Part shown: one piece after another, positions 7,584 to 14,700 of the stretch
Layout: every line of letters begins with the position of its first letter
Numbering within the stretch: the first letter of the stretch is position 1
NCBI GenBank assembly: GCA_016193585.1
Contig: JACPRW010000004.1
Coordinates: 1-64,000, forward strand
Length of the DNA: 64,000 nt
Origin: Candidatus Aenigmatarchaeota archaeon
GTDB lineage: Archaea; Aenigmatarchaeota; Aenigmatarchaeia; GW2011-AR5
Direction of reading: 5' to 3'
Position numbers and translations under genes: made by a program
Notes under the pieces: generated by a model
What the model was told of the DNA's origin: nothing
What the model saw: only the letters and a program-made list of their open reading frames with translations
Databases searched by the model: none

Positions 7584-7760
7584 CTAGTAGCCTGAATTTT
7601 CAGTTTCTGGATTTCTGCCTTTAGTAAAATAATATCTGTCTTCAATCCTTCGTTTTCCCTCCCAAGCCGCGCTAGTTCCGCATCCTTTTCGGCTTTCAGC
7701 TCCTGCACCGCCGTGGCGGGCGTCCACGGGGACAAGCTCCGGGACCATATACTTGACCAC
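7584..7760 (-). pseudogene. Adhesin coiled-coil tail with frameshift
   Basis: VVKYMVPEL is followed, after a one-base slip, by SPWTPATAVQELKAEKDAEL and a leucine-rich coiled coil ending near 7584. It lies directly after the in-frame TAG stop of the adhesin fragment at 7772-8545. It is the same constant tail found after other adhesin copies and is not translated as read. Confidence 0.6.
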
Positions 7761-7771
7761 TGGCAATTCCT

Positions 7772-8545
7772 TTTCCTATGGATAAATCGTTACGGTCGGC
7801 TCATAGGTAGCAACGTCGCTTACTGACCACACCTCGACCATGACCGTGTTGAACGTGCCGACCGAGGTATCTGCGGGCACCCCCATTCCGACACCGCTAC
7901 GTACTGCTGGTTCCCGGCTTCGGTGCCGGTGTTGCGCTCAATAAACGTGACGCGGATGAAGTTGACGTGCGCCGTCACGGCCACGGAGATGTTGACAATC
8001 ATCTGCACGGAGTTCCGGGATGTCCCGCCGTCCATGTACACACGATAGCGGCCTTTCGTGCTGTCGTTGTTATTCGCGCCCTGGATCAGTGTCGTACCCG
8101 TCGACAAGAAGCCGAGCGTGGCCCGCGCCTGGCCCGAAACATCAAGCTTTGTTGCCGGGCTCGCCGTCCCGATGCCGACGTTGCCTGCTTCTACTATTAA
8201 CCCATAATTGTTCGTAGCACCAGAGGCAAGGAAATATCCTCCAACGTTGGTTGTTGCGCCACTACCATATGCTTGAAACACGCCCCCGTAGTTGGTTCCC
8301 GTCGTAGCGGTATTACTTCCCCTTACTGCTTGATCGTTAGCTGTAGAGGTCTGTACGTCCAATTTATAACCCGGACTCGCCGTCCCGATGCCGACGTTGC
8401 CGCTGTTATTGATCACAAGAAGGTTCGTGGTGGTTCCCGCATCCGTGTTCTTGCTGATGTAGAGGTCGCCACCGATCGTCCAGATGTCCCACCAACGCTT
8501 GTTGGCCGCCCCGCCGCCGTTGACGAGGCTTTGCCGATATTATTC
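7772..8545 (-). pseudogene. Secreted adhesin fragment with GNVGIGT repeats
   Basis: The 5' end is lost against the TA module at 8583-9088. The frame reads WDIWTIGGDLYISKN, then two repeat units (NSGNVGIGTASPGYKLDV and EAGNVGIGTASPATKLDV), then a beta-rich domain (GTTLIQGANNND, VYMDGGT). Near 7880 the frame breaks after VAVSEW; the true ending SVGTFNTVMVEVWSVSDV to TIYP follows in another frame. The 13420-13885 copy of this C-terminal domain retains about 17 residues that are missing here. It is a partial gene and probably not functional. Confidence 0.75.
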
Positions 8546-8582
8546 AGAATTGAGCATTTTAGAAGAGTTGTCGAAATTGTTT

Positions 8583-8789
8583 TTATTCCACCATTACTTT
8601 AAAAGGCAGTTCGCCGCTTTTTGATATGCTTACATTAAGCTTCTCAAACCCTATTATTTTCCCTTTTTTGTCCTTTTTTAAAATAATTTCCTGTCCAGTT
8701 TCTTCGCATAAAAACTCTTTTTTCGGCTCATCAAACCACACATCTACCGTATCCCCTTCTTTGTTGAATACTACTATTATTTTTTCCAT
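8583..8789 (-). CDS. DUF2283-like antitoxin, 68 aa
   Basis: The pattern VVFNKEGDTVDVWFDEPKKE then KGKIIGFEKLNVS matches the small DUF2283 fold (strands around DTVDVWF and an IIGFEIL-type strand). Its gene follows a DUF4258-like gene with a 13-base overlap. Two more pairs of the same kind are at 9914-10397 and 12781-13221. In such pairs DUF2283 is thought to be the antitoxin. Confidence 0.65.
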   Translation of the reverse strand: MEKIIVVFNKEGDTVDVWFDEPKKEFLCEETGQEIILKKDKKGKIIGFEKLNVSISKSGELPFKVMVE

Positions 8790-9088
8790 ATAATGCCACC
8801 TTCTTTTATCTTATCTGTTATGTACGCAGTAATTATATAACCTTTTCCGTTTTCATGCTTACAGACAACACAGCAAAAATAGCCATTGTGTTTTCTGTAA
8901 TAAAGATATGTCTTTTCATCGTGTTTGCTTTTTCTTATTTCAACAGGATCTTTAAGTGTAATTTTTACAACATCTTCTTTGCCTGTCATACTTGGATGCT
9001 TGATTGCTATAATGAATTCCCAATATTTTCTTGTTGTCCTTATTTTCTTTCCTGAAGCAGACATGACTTCAAAATATACATCATCCAT
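8777..9088 (-). CDS. Probable toxin of the DUF4258 type, 103 aa
   Basis: The central part (YWEFIIAIKHPSMTGKEDVV, DPVEIRKSKHDEKTYLYYRK) followed by hydrophobic strands (YFCCVVCKHENGKGYIITAYIT) fits the small DUF4258-like toxins: an H-x-x-M/R region, a helix, a sheet, and a final strand ending in TAYIT. It precedes the DUF2283 gene, so the order is toxin first. The module is AT-rich and interrupts adhesin sequence on both sides. Confidence 0.6.
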   Translation of the reverse strand: MDDVYFEVMSASGKKIRTTRKYWEFIIAIKHPSMTGKEDVVKITLKDPVEIRKSKHDEKTYLYYRKHNGYFCCVVCKHENGKGYIITAYITDKIKEGGIIWKK

Positions 9089-9221
9089 AATTATATTTGA
9101 TTAGTGCCTATTAATTCATTTCTTGTTATTTTCACTCTAACTAAAATCCATAATAAGCTTTGTTTTCCATGTCCCACATTCCGCGGCAAAAAAGCCCCGA
9201 ATTCTTCAGATTTCAGCTCTG

Positions 9222-9352
9222 CCCGAAATGTGCAGAAAGCAAAGCTTTCTGACATCTAAGAAATGCTTTGAGCATTTCTGGATGTTGAAAACCAAAGGTT
9301 TTCAAACATGCCAAAGAAACTGTGTTTCTTTGGGCATATTCGGGACACAGGC
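9222..9352. repeat. Multi-branched palindrome block, long copy
   Basis: Outer arms CCCGAAATGTGC and GCATATTCGGG enclose four hairpins in a row: CAGAAAGC/GCTTTCTG, AGAAATGC/GCATTTCT, TTGAAAACC/GGTTTTCAA and CCAAAGAAAC/GTTTCTTTGG, most with 3-nt loops. It sits immediately 3' of the S74 adhesin end. The surrounding 50-60 bp are also conserved with the 21118 and 28865 copies. Confidence 0.85.
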
Positions 9353-9376
9353 TCCCGACCCTGTGGAATGCTGCCT

Positions 9377-9895
9377 CTATGTGCCTCCATTGCCCAATAC
9401 TTTGACTTCCTGCTTCAGCATCTCAATGTCGGACTTCATGGCTCTGTTTTCCTTCTTCAGGGCGTCCTTTTCGGCTTTGAGCTCCTGTATAGCCTTGATA
9501 ATCACAGGCTGCGGGAGCTCCGAAACTATAAGATACCCGTCATCCCCTACCCTGACAAGTTCCGGATAATTCCCGGCTGTTTCCTGGGCGATAGGCCCGG
9601 TTGCCCTTTCCCCTGTAGCTATCACAGTATAGTCAAAAAGCGGAATACCCAGCACATATTCAAGCTTAGGCGACGCGCTGGTGATATTTGCCTTCAGCCG
9701 CGCGTCAGACGAGCAGCTCCACGTAAGCCCGGTGGTGGAGGGCTGTGCCTCGCAAAGACCAGAAGAATCTTCAAGGAGAAGCACATCATCAGCACTTGCG
9801 GTGTTTTCCACTTCTAATTTGCTTCCCGGGCTTGCCGTCCCGATGCCGGGGTTGCCCGAGTTGAACTTTATTCTGATAAACTGTCCCAGAAACCG
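9377..9895 (-). pseudogene. Adhesin C-terminus with S74 chaperone domain and coiled coil
   Basis: One repeat (NPGIGTASPGSKLEVENTAS) leads into WSCSSDARLKANITSA, the start of an S74 (intramolecular chaperone) domain. That domain assists trimerisation of tail-fibre-like proteins and can cleave itself using a Ser/Lys pair. GPIAQETAGNYPELV is the second S74 hallmark. A coiled coil follows (AIQELKAEKDALKKE to MLKQEVKVLGNGG). No start or signal peptide is present; the upstream part was displaced by the TA pair at 9914-10397. It could supply sequence to an expressed copy by recombination. Confidence 0.75.
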
Positions 9896-9913
9896 TTTTA
9901 CCCCTTCATTTCG

Positions 9914-10117
9914 TTAATGCTTCATTGCCGAAATTGCCCTTTTTTCCGCCATTGTAAATCTTGATGCATGAAGTATTTCTATTCCTATGATTTCATTGTT
10001 TTCATCAAGCTCTATATTTATTCCAGGAGCTATTTCTTCAAAACTTTCCTCTTCCCCGTCTTTTAGGTGAATAAACAACGAATCCGATTTCTCGTCATAA
10101 TAATATTTCTTATCCAT
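9914..10117 (-). CDS. DUF2283-family antitoxin, 67 aa
   Basis: MDKKYYYDEKSDSLFIHLKD, then INIELDENNEIIGIEILHAS, is a clear DUF2283 pattern: a D-x-D-x-L-x-I strand, then I-x-G-I-E-I-L. It follows and overlaps by eight bases the gene at 10110-10397, the presumed toxin. Close in sequence to the protein at 12781-12999. Confidence 0.8.
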   Translation of the reverse strand: MDKKYYYDEKSDSLFIHLKDGEEESFEEIAPGINIELDENNEIIGIEILHASRFTMAEKRAISAMKH

Positions 10118-10397
10118 CTTTTACCCACCTCCTTTTCATTATACGGTTTATAATCTTTTCTTCAGTTACAGGATGTATTGTAATAATTTCAACGTTACCG
10201 CTCTTTTCTTCATATGCTATCATCATATTCCTAACTTTATTATTGTAAAAAAGCTTTTTAATGGAGATTTTTGTTTCTTCCGACACATCAAAAAACATTT
10301 GTTCAGGATTTTTATAAATCTTTCTTGGGTAATCCTCCGGGATTTTCCTTATTTTCAGCCTTAGCTTCAAATGCGCTGTATATGATATCTTTGCCAC
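10110..10397 (-). CDS. Probable toxin paired with DUF2283, 95 aa
   Basis: The sequence MAKISYTAHLKLRLKIRKIPEDYPRK, then MMIAYEEKSGNVEIITIHPVTEE, resembles DUF4258-like toxins: an initial H/R-rich helix, a middle section, and a C-terminal strand of the form VEIITIHP. It precedes the DUF2283 gene. The gene is AT-rich and has a TATA-like AT-rich run upstream. Confidence 0.65.
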   Translation of the reverse strand: MAKISYTAHLKLRLKIRKIPEDYPRKIYKNPEQMFFDVSEETKISIKKLFYNNKVRNMMIAYEEKSGNVEIITIHPVTEEKIINRIMKRRWVKDG

Positions 10398-10498
10398 GCA
10401 AACACCTTTTATTAATTACCCCCTTAACTTTATTAATTTTAATTCTTATATTTTATAATCAAGAAAAATGATTCCATGTCCTGCCGATGTGAAACGCT

Positions 10499-11125
10499 CT
10501 ATTCGCCTCCATTGCCCAATACTTTGACTTCCTGCTTCAGCATCTCAATGTCGGACTTCATGGCTCTGTTTTCCTTCTTCAGGGCGTCATTTTCCGCCTT
10601 CATCTCCTTCACGCCCTCGACCAGCAGCGGCACAAACTTCGTATAGTCAAGCTGCAGATACTGCGTGGTAGTATCGCCGACAGTCTCCTGTAGTATCGCT
10701 TCTGGCAGCACATTTTGCACCTCCTGGGCGATTAAACCAACACTGTGCGGGCTGTTGTTAAACCTTGCCATTAGCGGGTAATGCGACAAAACTTCGCTGT
10801 CGTTCACGCGCCAGTCAAAAGACACGCCGCGGAGCTTCTCAATCTTGCCCAGCGCGCCGGTGATGTTCGCGATGTTCGTTTTCAGGCGTATGTCATAGTA
10901 GGTTCGAATAATACTGGAACTTTTCATTCGAACCTGCTATACTGTATGTTCAGCATAAAATGTTCCAAAATCAACTGAACATACTATCAGACTCGGAAGC
11001 GATGCAGCTGCTGGCAGTGTCGTCGCTGTTTGTATCAACGCACACACTCCCTCCTTTCACTTCCACTTTTCCTTTGTTGGGGTTCGTCGCCCCGATGCCG
11101 GGGTTGACCGATATTCTTTTCGGCC
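10499..11125 (-). pseudogene. S74 adhesin C-terminus interrupted by a 91-bp double-hairpin element
   Basis: Upstream of the element the frame reads NPGIGATNPNKGKVEVKG and ends CIASES. Downstream it continues DIRLKTNIANITGALGKIEK, an S74 domain (SVGLIAQEVQNVLPEAI), then a coiled coil ending VKVLGNGGE. Removing 10896-10986 and one copy of the flanking 3-bp repeat joins them as ESDIRLKTNI, which is exactly how S74 domains begin. No signal peptide or long repeat region is present, so this is a partial, silent copy. Confidence 0.75.
10896..10986. repeat. Double-hairpin element, 91-bp family, copy 2
   Basis: It is 91 bp from TAG to CTA, flanked on both sides by TCA. Stem arms are GTAGGTTCGAAT/ATTCGAACCTGC and GTATGTTCAG/CTGAACATAC. 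The loops carry TGGAACTTTT and AAAATGTTCCA. It splits an S74 domain coding sequence. Nearly identical to 57217-57307. Confidence 0.9.
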
Positions 11126-11167
11126 TTTGTCCCTGTAGCCGTTTGACCCCTGCCGGGGCTGCACGAC

Positions 11168-11779
11168 CTAGAGGCTATCGCTCCAAATTTCATTTACGGT
11201 GAATCCAATCCTGCCTCTATTAAGAAATTCCTTAAATTTCTGTGATTTATCCAAAGGCATTACAACAACACTTTTTTCCAGTTTTTTTCCGCCTAGGCTT
11301 TTTATGATGCCTTTTTTCTCATATCTTTTCCTGCCGATCTTTTGTGCATAACCGTAAAGCCTTCTCCACATGCCAACCTTTCTTGCTCTTGCCATTCCGC
11401 CAAAATCCAGCCTGAACAGAAGGTAAGCTTTCATGTTTTCCGGGAGTTCGTTGTACCTTCCATAGAGGATGATGCCATAACTCTGCATGCTTCTCTTTAG
11501 ACTCCGCCATTTATCAAGGTTGCCAACTTTTAAGGACAACGGATTGGAAATGCCTTTCAGCCCCCATTTCTCGCCGAATGTTTTCTCAAAAACTTTCAAT
11601 ACGTTTTTTATCTCCTTCTCCTCAGGCTTGTCAGTATCAATAAAGACATCTATGTCGCTTTCCCTGTCAAACTCCCCGGTAACAACCGAACCGAACAGAA
11701 TAACTCTTTTTGGCTCTATTCCATTCTCCAATAAAAATGAGGTGAAATCAAGGGCATACGCAATCATTTTATTTTTCAT
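11168..11779 (-). CDS. Minimal nucleotidyltransferase (MNT) of a HEPN/MNT-type module, 203 aa
   Basis: RVILFGSVVTGEFDRESDIDVFID contains the GS-x10-DxD signature of the polymerase beta fold. It is about twice the length of a minimal MNT: a second, basic domain follows (residues 100-203), unidentified. In HEPN/MNT modules the MNT acts as antitoxin by adding nucleotides to the HEPN RNase. It overlaps the upstream helical protein by 11 bases. Confidence 0.8.
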   Translation of the reverse strand: MKNKMIAYALDFTSFLLENGIEPKRVILFGSVVTGEFDRESDIDVFIDTDKPEEKEIKNVLKVFEKTFGEKWGLKGISNPLSLKVGNLDKWRSLKRSMQSYGIILYGRYNELPENMKAYLLFRLDFGGMARARKVGMWRRLYGYAQKIGRKRYEKKGIIKSLGGKKLEKSVVVMPLDKSQKFKEFLNRGRIGFTVNEIWSDSL

Positions 11780-12167
11780 CTTTCATCAGCTCCTTTAGCA
11801 TTAATTCCAGTTCGTTTACAAGTTCAATGACTTTCTTTACTTCCTTTTCGGATTTTTGCGATCCATACGTCAGGTTTTCTGATTTGCTTTCAAGCTCTAC
11901 CATCTTAGCGACTATAGGATTCTTCTTCGGGAAATCAGGGAATTTCCCGCCCACTTTCTGGCTCTTGAACCACCGGTGATTTATCTGAAAACCCGCATCA
12001 ATCCTGCCTATTTTGTGCAGATAAGCAGTCAGGAGCTCAGTTATCCCGCGGGAGGCATGCGTGCCAACAATCCTATGGGATTTCTCAATGCCGCGGTTTA
12101 TTGCCCAGTCTATCGCATCCCTGTGCTCCTGAAATGCCTTCAGATGCTCTTCTATTCTCATACGCAT
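11769..12167 (-). CDS. Helical HEPN-like partner of the MNT protein, 132 aa
   Basis: An all-helical protein (HLKAFQEHRDAIDWAINRG, then RGITELLTAYLHKIGR, then a C-terminal helix ELVNELELMLKELMKDE). Size, helicity and coupling to an MNT gene fit a HEPN toxin. RIVGTH and the pair R/H in INHRWF could serve as the R-x4-6-H motif, but the match is not decisive. Its promoter region carries inverted repeats. Confidence 0.6.
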   Translation of the reverse strand: MRMRIEEHLKAFQEHRDAIDWAINRGIEKSHRIVGTHASRGITELLTAYLHKIGRIDAGFQINHRWFKSQKVGGKFPDFPKKNPIVAKMVELESKSENLTYGSQKSEKEVKKVIELVNELELMLKELMKDEK

Positions 12168-12175
12168 TCTTTATG

Positions 12176-12232
12176 TTACCGAGTATATAAAGTTTATGTT
12201 ACTCAATAACATATGTAACTGAGTATACTATA
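12176..12232 (-). promoter_or_regulatory. Promoter region with repeated GTTAC/GAGTATA motifs
   Basis: Between the HEPN-like gene and 12240 the sequence GTTACNGAGTATA occurs twice, with a reversed TTACTCA and a central ACATATGT. Spacing suggests an operator for autoregulation over an AT-rich core promoter (AGTATATAAAG). From here to 12411 no gene or repeat was recognised. Confidence 0.45.
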
Positions 12233-12413
12233 GTTATGGTGCTGAGTCACTAAGAATTAATAAAACCTCGGAACCCCGCAAAAATTCGGCCACAAGTCGT
12301 AAGATTTGCAGTTCCTGCGAAAGTCTTCCGGGGAAAATCTGCAAAACTGAAGGACTGCCTGAACAAGCGCAGGCACTCCGTCTCCTGAAGCTGTATTTTG
12401 AGCCAGTCCACTA

Positions 12414-12514
12414 TAAGAGTAGTATCGTAAATTGCGCTAATTTGTTGACGTATGATTACGCAATTTACGAGATTAGAATTGCGCAATCAATAGTCTAATC
12501 AATGCAATTCTCTA
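12414..12514. repeat. Double-hairpin element, 101 bp
   Basis: Hairpin 1 has arms CGTAAATTGCG and CGCAATTTACG, hairpin 2 AGAATTGC and GCAATTCT. The loops contain TGATTA and TAATCA, again complementary. TA flanks both ends (12412-12413, 12515-12516). It starts TAAG rather than TAG. It lies between the HEPN/MNT module and an adhesin fragment. Confidence 0.75.
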
Positions 12515-12524
12515 TATGTCCGTG

Positions 12525-12780
12525 CCCACTACGAGCTTACGGTTTTGGTTAATCTGCTGACCTGACGTCGTCACACCAAGCCTACCGAACGTTACTCTGG
12601 ACATTTAATACGCCATTCACATCTAGCGTGTAACTTGGCGTCGTCGTGCCGATCTACAAAGAAGCGGAGCTTCTTCTTGCGGAAAGCTGAGCTTTCCGAA
12701 GACTCAAGAAAGCTGTGCTTTCTTCGAGTTGAGAGCTCAGAAACCTCTGGTTTCTGCAGCTGCCGACGTTGCCGCTTGAC
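12525..12780 (-). pseudogene. Adhesin repeat fragment split by a palindrome cluster
   Basis: KSSGNVG and IGTTTPSYTLDVNGVLNVQS are the two halves of one GNVGIGT repeat unit, separated by about 120 bp of short palindromes (12648-12766). Downstream the frame is lost after QSNV. No start or end of the adhesin is present, so this is a remnant between the HEPN/MNT module and the DUF4258/DUF2283 pair. Confidence 0.65.
12648..12766. repeat. Cluster of short-loop palindromes
   Basis: Four hairpins with 3-nt loops follow each other: AAGAAGC/GCTTCTT, CGGAAAGC/GCTTTCCG, AAGAAAGC/GCTTTCTT (extended by ACTC/GAGT) and CAGAAACC/GGTTTCTG. They are inserted exactly within a GNVG-IGT repeat codon string. Stems differ, but nearly all close on GC..GC or CC..GG around the loop. 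Confidence 0.75.
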
Positions 12781-12999
12781 TTAAGAAGAAACTTTTGAAA
12801 TCTCAGAAAAAACCTTTGGAGGCACGACCTTACTTGCGGACAAAATCTCTATGCCTATAAGCTTTTTGTCTTCATCAAAGTCCAGAATTATGTCATCGTT
12901 CAGGGCAATCGTGCTTTTTACCTCACCTTTTCCAATTCTATCCTTTAAGTAAATATATGCTGCATCCACTTCCTTATCAAAACTTAATCTCATACCCAT
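12781..12999 (-). CDS. DUF2283-family antitoxin, 72 aa
   Basis: MGMRLSFDKEVDAAYIYLKD, then IILDFDEDKKLIGIEILSAS, is a canonical DUF2283 sequence (D-x-A-Y-I-x-L and L-I-G-I-E-I-L-x-A-S). It lies six bases after the upstream toxin-like gene and is probably cotranscribed with it. Confidence 0.85.
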   Translation of the reverse strand: MGMRLSFDKEVDAAYIYLKDRIGKGEVKSTIALNDDIILDFDEDKKLIGIEILSASKVVPPKVFSEISKVSS

Positions 13000-13005
13000 C
13001 CCTTA

Positions 13006-13221
13006 TCAATATATTGTTATTATCTTTATATGCGTTTCTTTTTCCGTGTAAACAACACTGACGTATCTGCCTTCAAATTTCTTTACTGCAATCTTTCGTC
13101 CATCAAAAGACGTCTTCGTATAATCTGAAGACCTTATAGTTTCTTCAACCTGCCTCTCAGTTATATCTCTTTCAAACCTTCTCTGGATTGCATGGCTTGA
13201 ATAGCGAATAGGCTTTGCCAT
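13006..13221 (-). CDS. DUF4258-family toxin, 71 aa
   Basis: It opens IRYSSHAIQRRFERDITERQVEE, with the conserved S-x-H-A-x-x-R-x-x-x-R motif of DUF4258, continues IRSSDYTKTSFDGRK, and ends in YVSVVYTEKETHIKIITIY, the typical terminal strand pair. It precedes the DUF2283 gene. This is the clearest of the three such pairs here. Confidence 0.85.
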   Translation of the reverse strand: MAKPIRYSSHAIQRRFERDITERQVEETIRSSDYTKTSFDGRKIAVKKFEGRYVSVVYTEKETHIKIITIY

Positions 13222-13285
13222 ACATCCATCTTGTTGACTTTACTATAAATCTTCTTTCTGCAACGTTTCCGCTATGGTTTCTCAC

Positions 13286-13415
13286 TTCCCTTCCAGCCTT
13301 GAGAGCTTTGCCTTCAGCTCATCCTTTTCGGCTTTCAGCTCCTGCACAGCCTTGACGAGTGCCCACTGCGACAGCTCTGGGACCATATACTTGACCACTG
13401 GCAATTCCTTTTCCT
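13286..13415 (-). pseudogene. Adhesin coiled-coil tail
   Basis: VVKYMVPELSQWALVKAVQELKAEKDELKA and a leucine-rich end (LSRLEGK) form the constant tail. It follows an in-frame TAG stop that ends the adhesin fragment at 13420-13885. The same arrangement, including the TAG, is present at 7584-7772. (Sequence quoted as two overlapping parts of the tail: VVKYMVPELSQWALV and KAVQELKAEKDEL.). Confidence 0.6.
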
Positions 13416-13419
13416 ATGG

Positions 13420-13885
13420 ATAAATCGTTACGGTCGGCTCATAGGTAGCAACGTCGCTTACTGACCACACCTCGACCATGACCGTGTTGAACGTGCCGAC
13501 CGAGGTATCTGCGGGCACCCGACGACGCTGCGCACTTGCGCCCCGCCGGTGACAACGCTATTACTGTCGGTGACCCATTCCGACACCGCTACGTACTGCA
13601 GGCTCCCGCCTTCGCTGGCGGTGTTGCGCTCAATAAACGTGACGCGGATGAAGTTGACGTGCGTTGTGACAGCCACAGAGATGTTGACGATCATCTGCCC
13701 AGAGTTCAGGGCTGTGCCACCGTTCATGTAAACCCGGTAGCGGCCTTTCGAGGTGTCATTGTTGTTGGCGCCCTGGATCAGGGTCGTGCCGGTCGACAAA
13801 AAGCCGAGTGTGGCCCTCGCCTGCCCTGAAACATCAAGCTTTGTTGCCGGTCCCGTCGTCCCGATGCCGACGTTGCCGTTATGTC
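13420..13885 (-). pseudogene. Adhesin fragment, second copy of the TTLIQGANNND domain
   Basis: It reads NGNVGIGTTGPATKLDV, then STGTTLIQGANNNDTSKGRY, VNISVAVTTHVNFIRVTFIE, SEWVTDSNSVVTGGAQV, then shifts frame before DTSVGTFNTVMVEVW and TIYP. It is a diverged duplicate of 7772-8545. The 5' end is cut by the relE/relB module at 14028. The shared domain ending suggests gene conversion or duplication of this cassette. Confidence 0.7.
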
Positions 13886-13994
13886 ATTATTTTTTCATGT
13901 CCCTGCTGCCATTTGTCCCATTTCCTCACATTGCCGATAGTATCGTGTTAAAAATAATGCCGAGACCGATGATATCCAAGAACAATCTAAGAAT

Positions 13995-14005
13995 TTACTT
14001 TAAGT
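13995..14005 (+). promoter_or_regulatory. Probable TATA box of the relE gene
   Basis: ACTTTAAGTCA lies about 25-30 bp before the ATG at 14028, suggesting a nearly leaderless transcript. Similar CTTTAAGTG sequences precede other plus-strand TA genes at 17162, 18009 and 24795. Confidence 0.45.
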
Positions 14006-14027
14006 CACTGAGACTCAAACAATACGT

Positions 14028-14288
14028 ATGGTGTATAGTGTTGAAACTACAGAAACCTTTGAAAGGGCATTCAAAAAGAAGCATAAAGATAAAATAGAGT
14101 GGCTGAAGAAAGCCAAAGAAAGATTGCAATACAATCCAGAATACGGGAAGCCTTTGAAAGGCAGGCTGCACGGCATCTGGCAGATAAGAATAGGACCATT
14201 CAGGGTCTGGTATGAAATCAATGACGTGGAAAAGAAGGTTAAACTGCGGGCGATTTTTCACAAAGATGAAGCAATAGAGCGCTATTAG
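14028..14288 (+). CDS. relE: RelE-family toxin, 86 aa, convergent with its antitoxin
   Basis: The order TFERAFKKKHKDKIEWLKKAKERLQ, then LKGRLHGIWQIRIGPFRVWYEIN, then KVKLRAIFHKDEAIERY is the classical archaeal RelE pattern, with the catalytic-type residues in RIGPFRVWYE and the C-terminal sheet. Quoted parts are TFERAFKKKHKDK and LHGIWQIRIGPFRVWYE. The antitoxin candidate is on the opposite strand and the two 3' ends overlap by four bases. It has its own TATA-like box. Confidence 0.85.
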   Translation: MVYSVETTETFERAFKKKHKDKIEWLKKAKERLQYNPEYGKPLKGRLHGIWQIRIGPFRVWYEINDVEKKVKLRAIFHKDEAIERY

Positions 14289-14497
14289 CCTTCGAGTTCT
14301 TTTATGAATTCATCTATATTTCTGGTTTTACCTTTCTGTATATCCTGCTCGCTCTTTTCCAGTTGCTCCATTACGTAACTATTCTGCAAAGTTTCAATAG
14401 TGGCTTCCAGACCTTCCAATTCGCTTTTAGGTATGCTCACCAATCTTTCCTGCATATTTACCACTGCATTAAATGATGCAGCTGTATTTAAATTCAT
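14285..14497 (-). CDS. relB: RelB-like antitoxin, 70 aa
   Basis: The start MNLNTAASFNAVVNMQERL is chosen because GGTGGAGAG lies just upstream. MQERLVSIPKSELEGLEATI, then NSYVMEQLEKSEQDIQKGK and IDEFIKELEG are typical of RelB/Phd-type antitoxins whose helical tail wraps the toxin. Its stop codon overlaps the stop of relE on the other strand. A longer upstream reading frame exists but runs into adhesin tail sequence. Confidence 0.75.
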   Translation of the reverse strand: MNLNTAASFNAVVNMQERLVSIPKSELEGLEATIETLQNSYVMEQLEKSEQDIQKGKTRNIDEFIKELEG

Positions 14498-14700
14498 TTC
14501 TCCTCTCCACCTGCTAGTGCTTTGAGCAATGTTTCTCGCTTCCCTTCCAGCCTTGAGAGGCGGGATTTCAAAGCCCCGTTCTCCCTGTCCGGCTCCTGCG
14601 CCGCCTTCACGAGTGCCCACGGCGACAGCTCCGGGACCTGGTAGTAGCTGTCGCTGCCATTGGTATCAAGGGTCATTTTGTCTAAAATGCTGAGTTCCAT
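14494..14700 (-). pseudogene. Adhesin coiled-coil tail after the 14682-16925 adhesin
   Basis: SDSYYQVPELSPWALVKAAQE leads into a heptad-like stretch (ENGALKSRLSRLEGKRETLL). It overlaps the end of the adhesin in another frame, so it is not the C-terminus of that protein as read. It corresponds to the constant tail of other copies. Confidence 0.6.

Noticed and set aside
7760-7772. TAG between adhesin and tail as a pyrrolysine or readthrough codon
   Set aside because: The tail is out of frame soon after at 7730, other adhesins have different stops there, and no pyrrolysine genes are visible.
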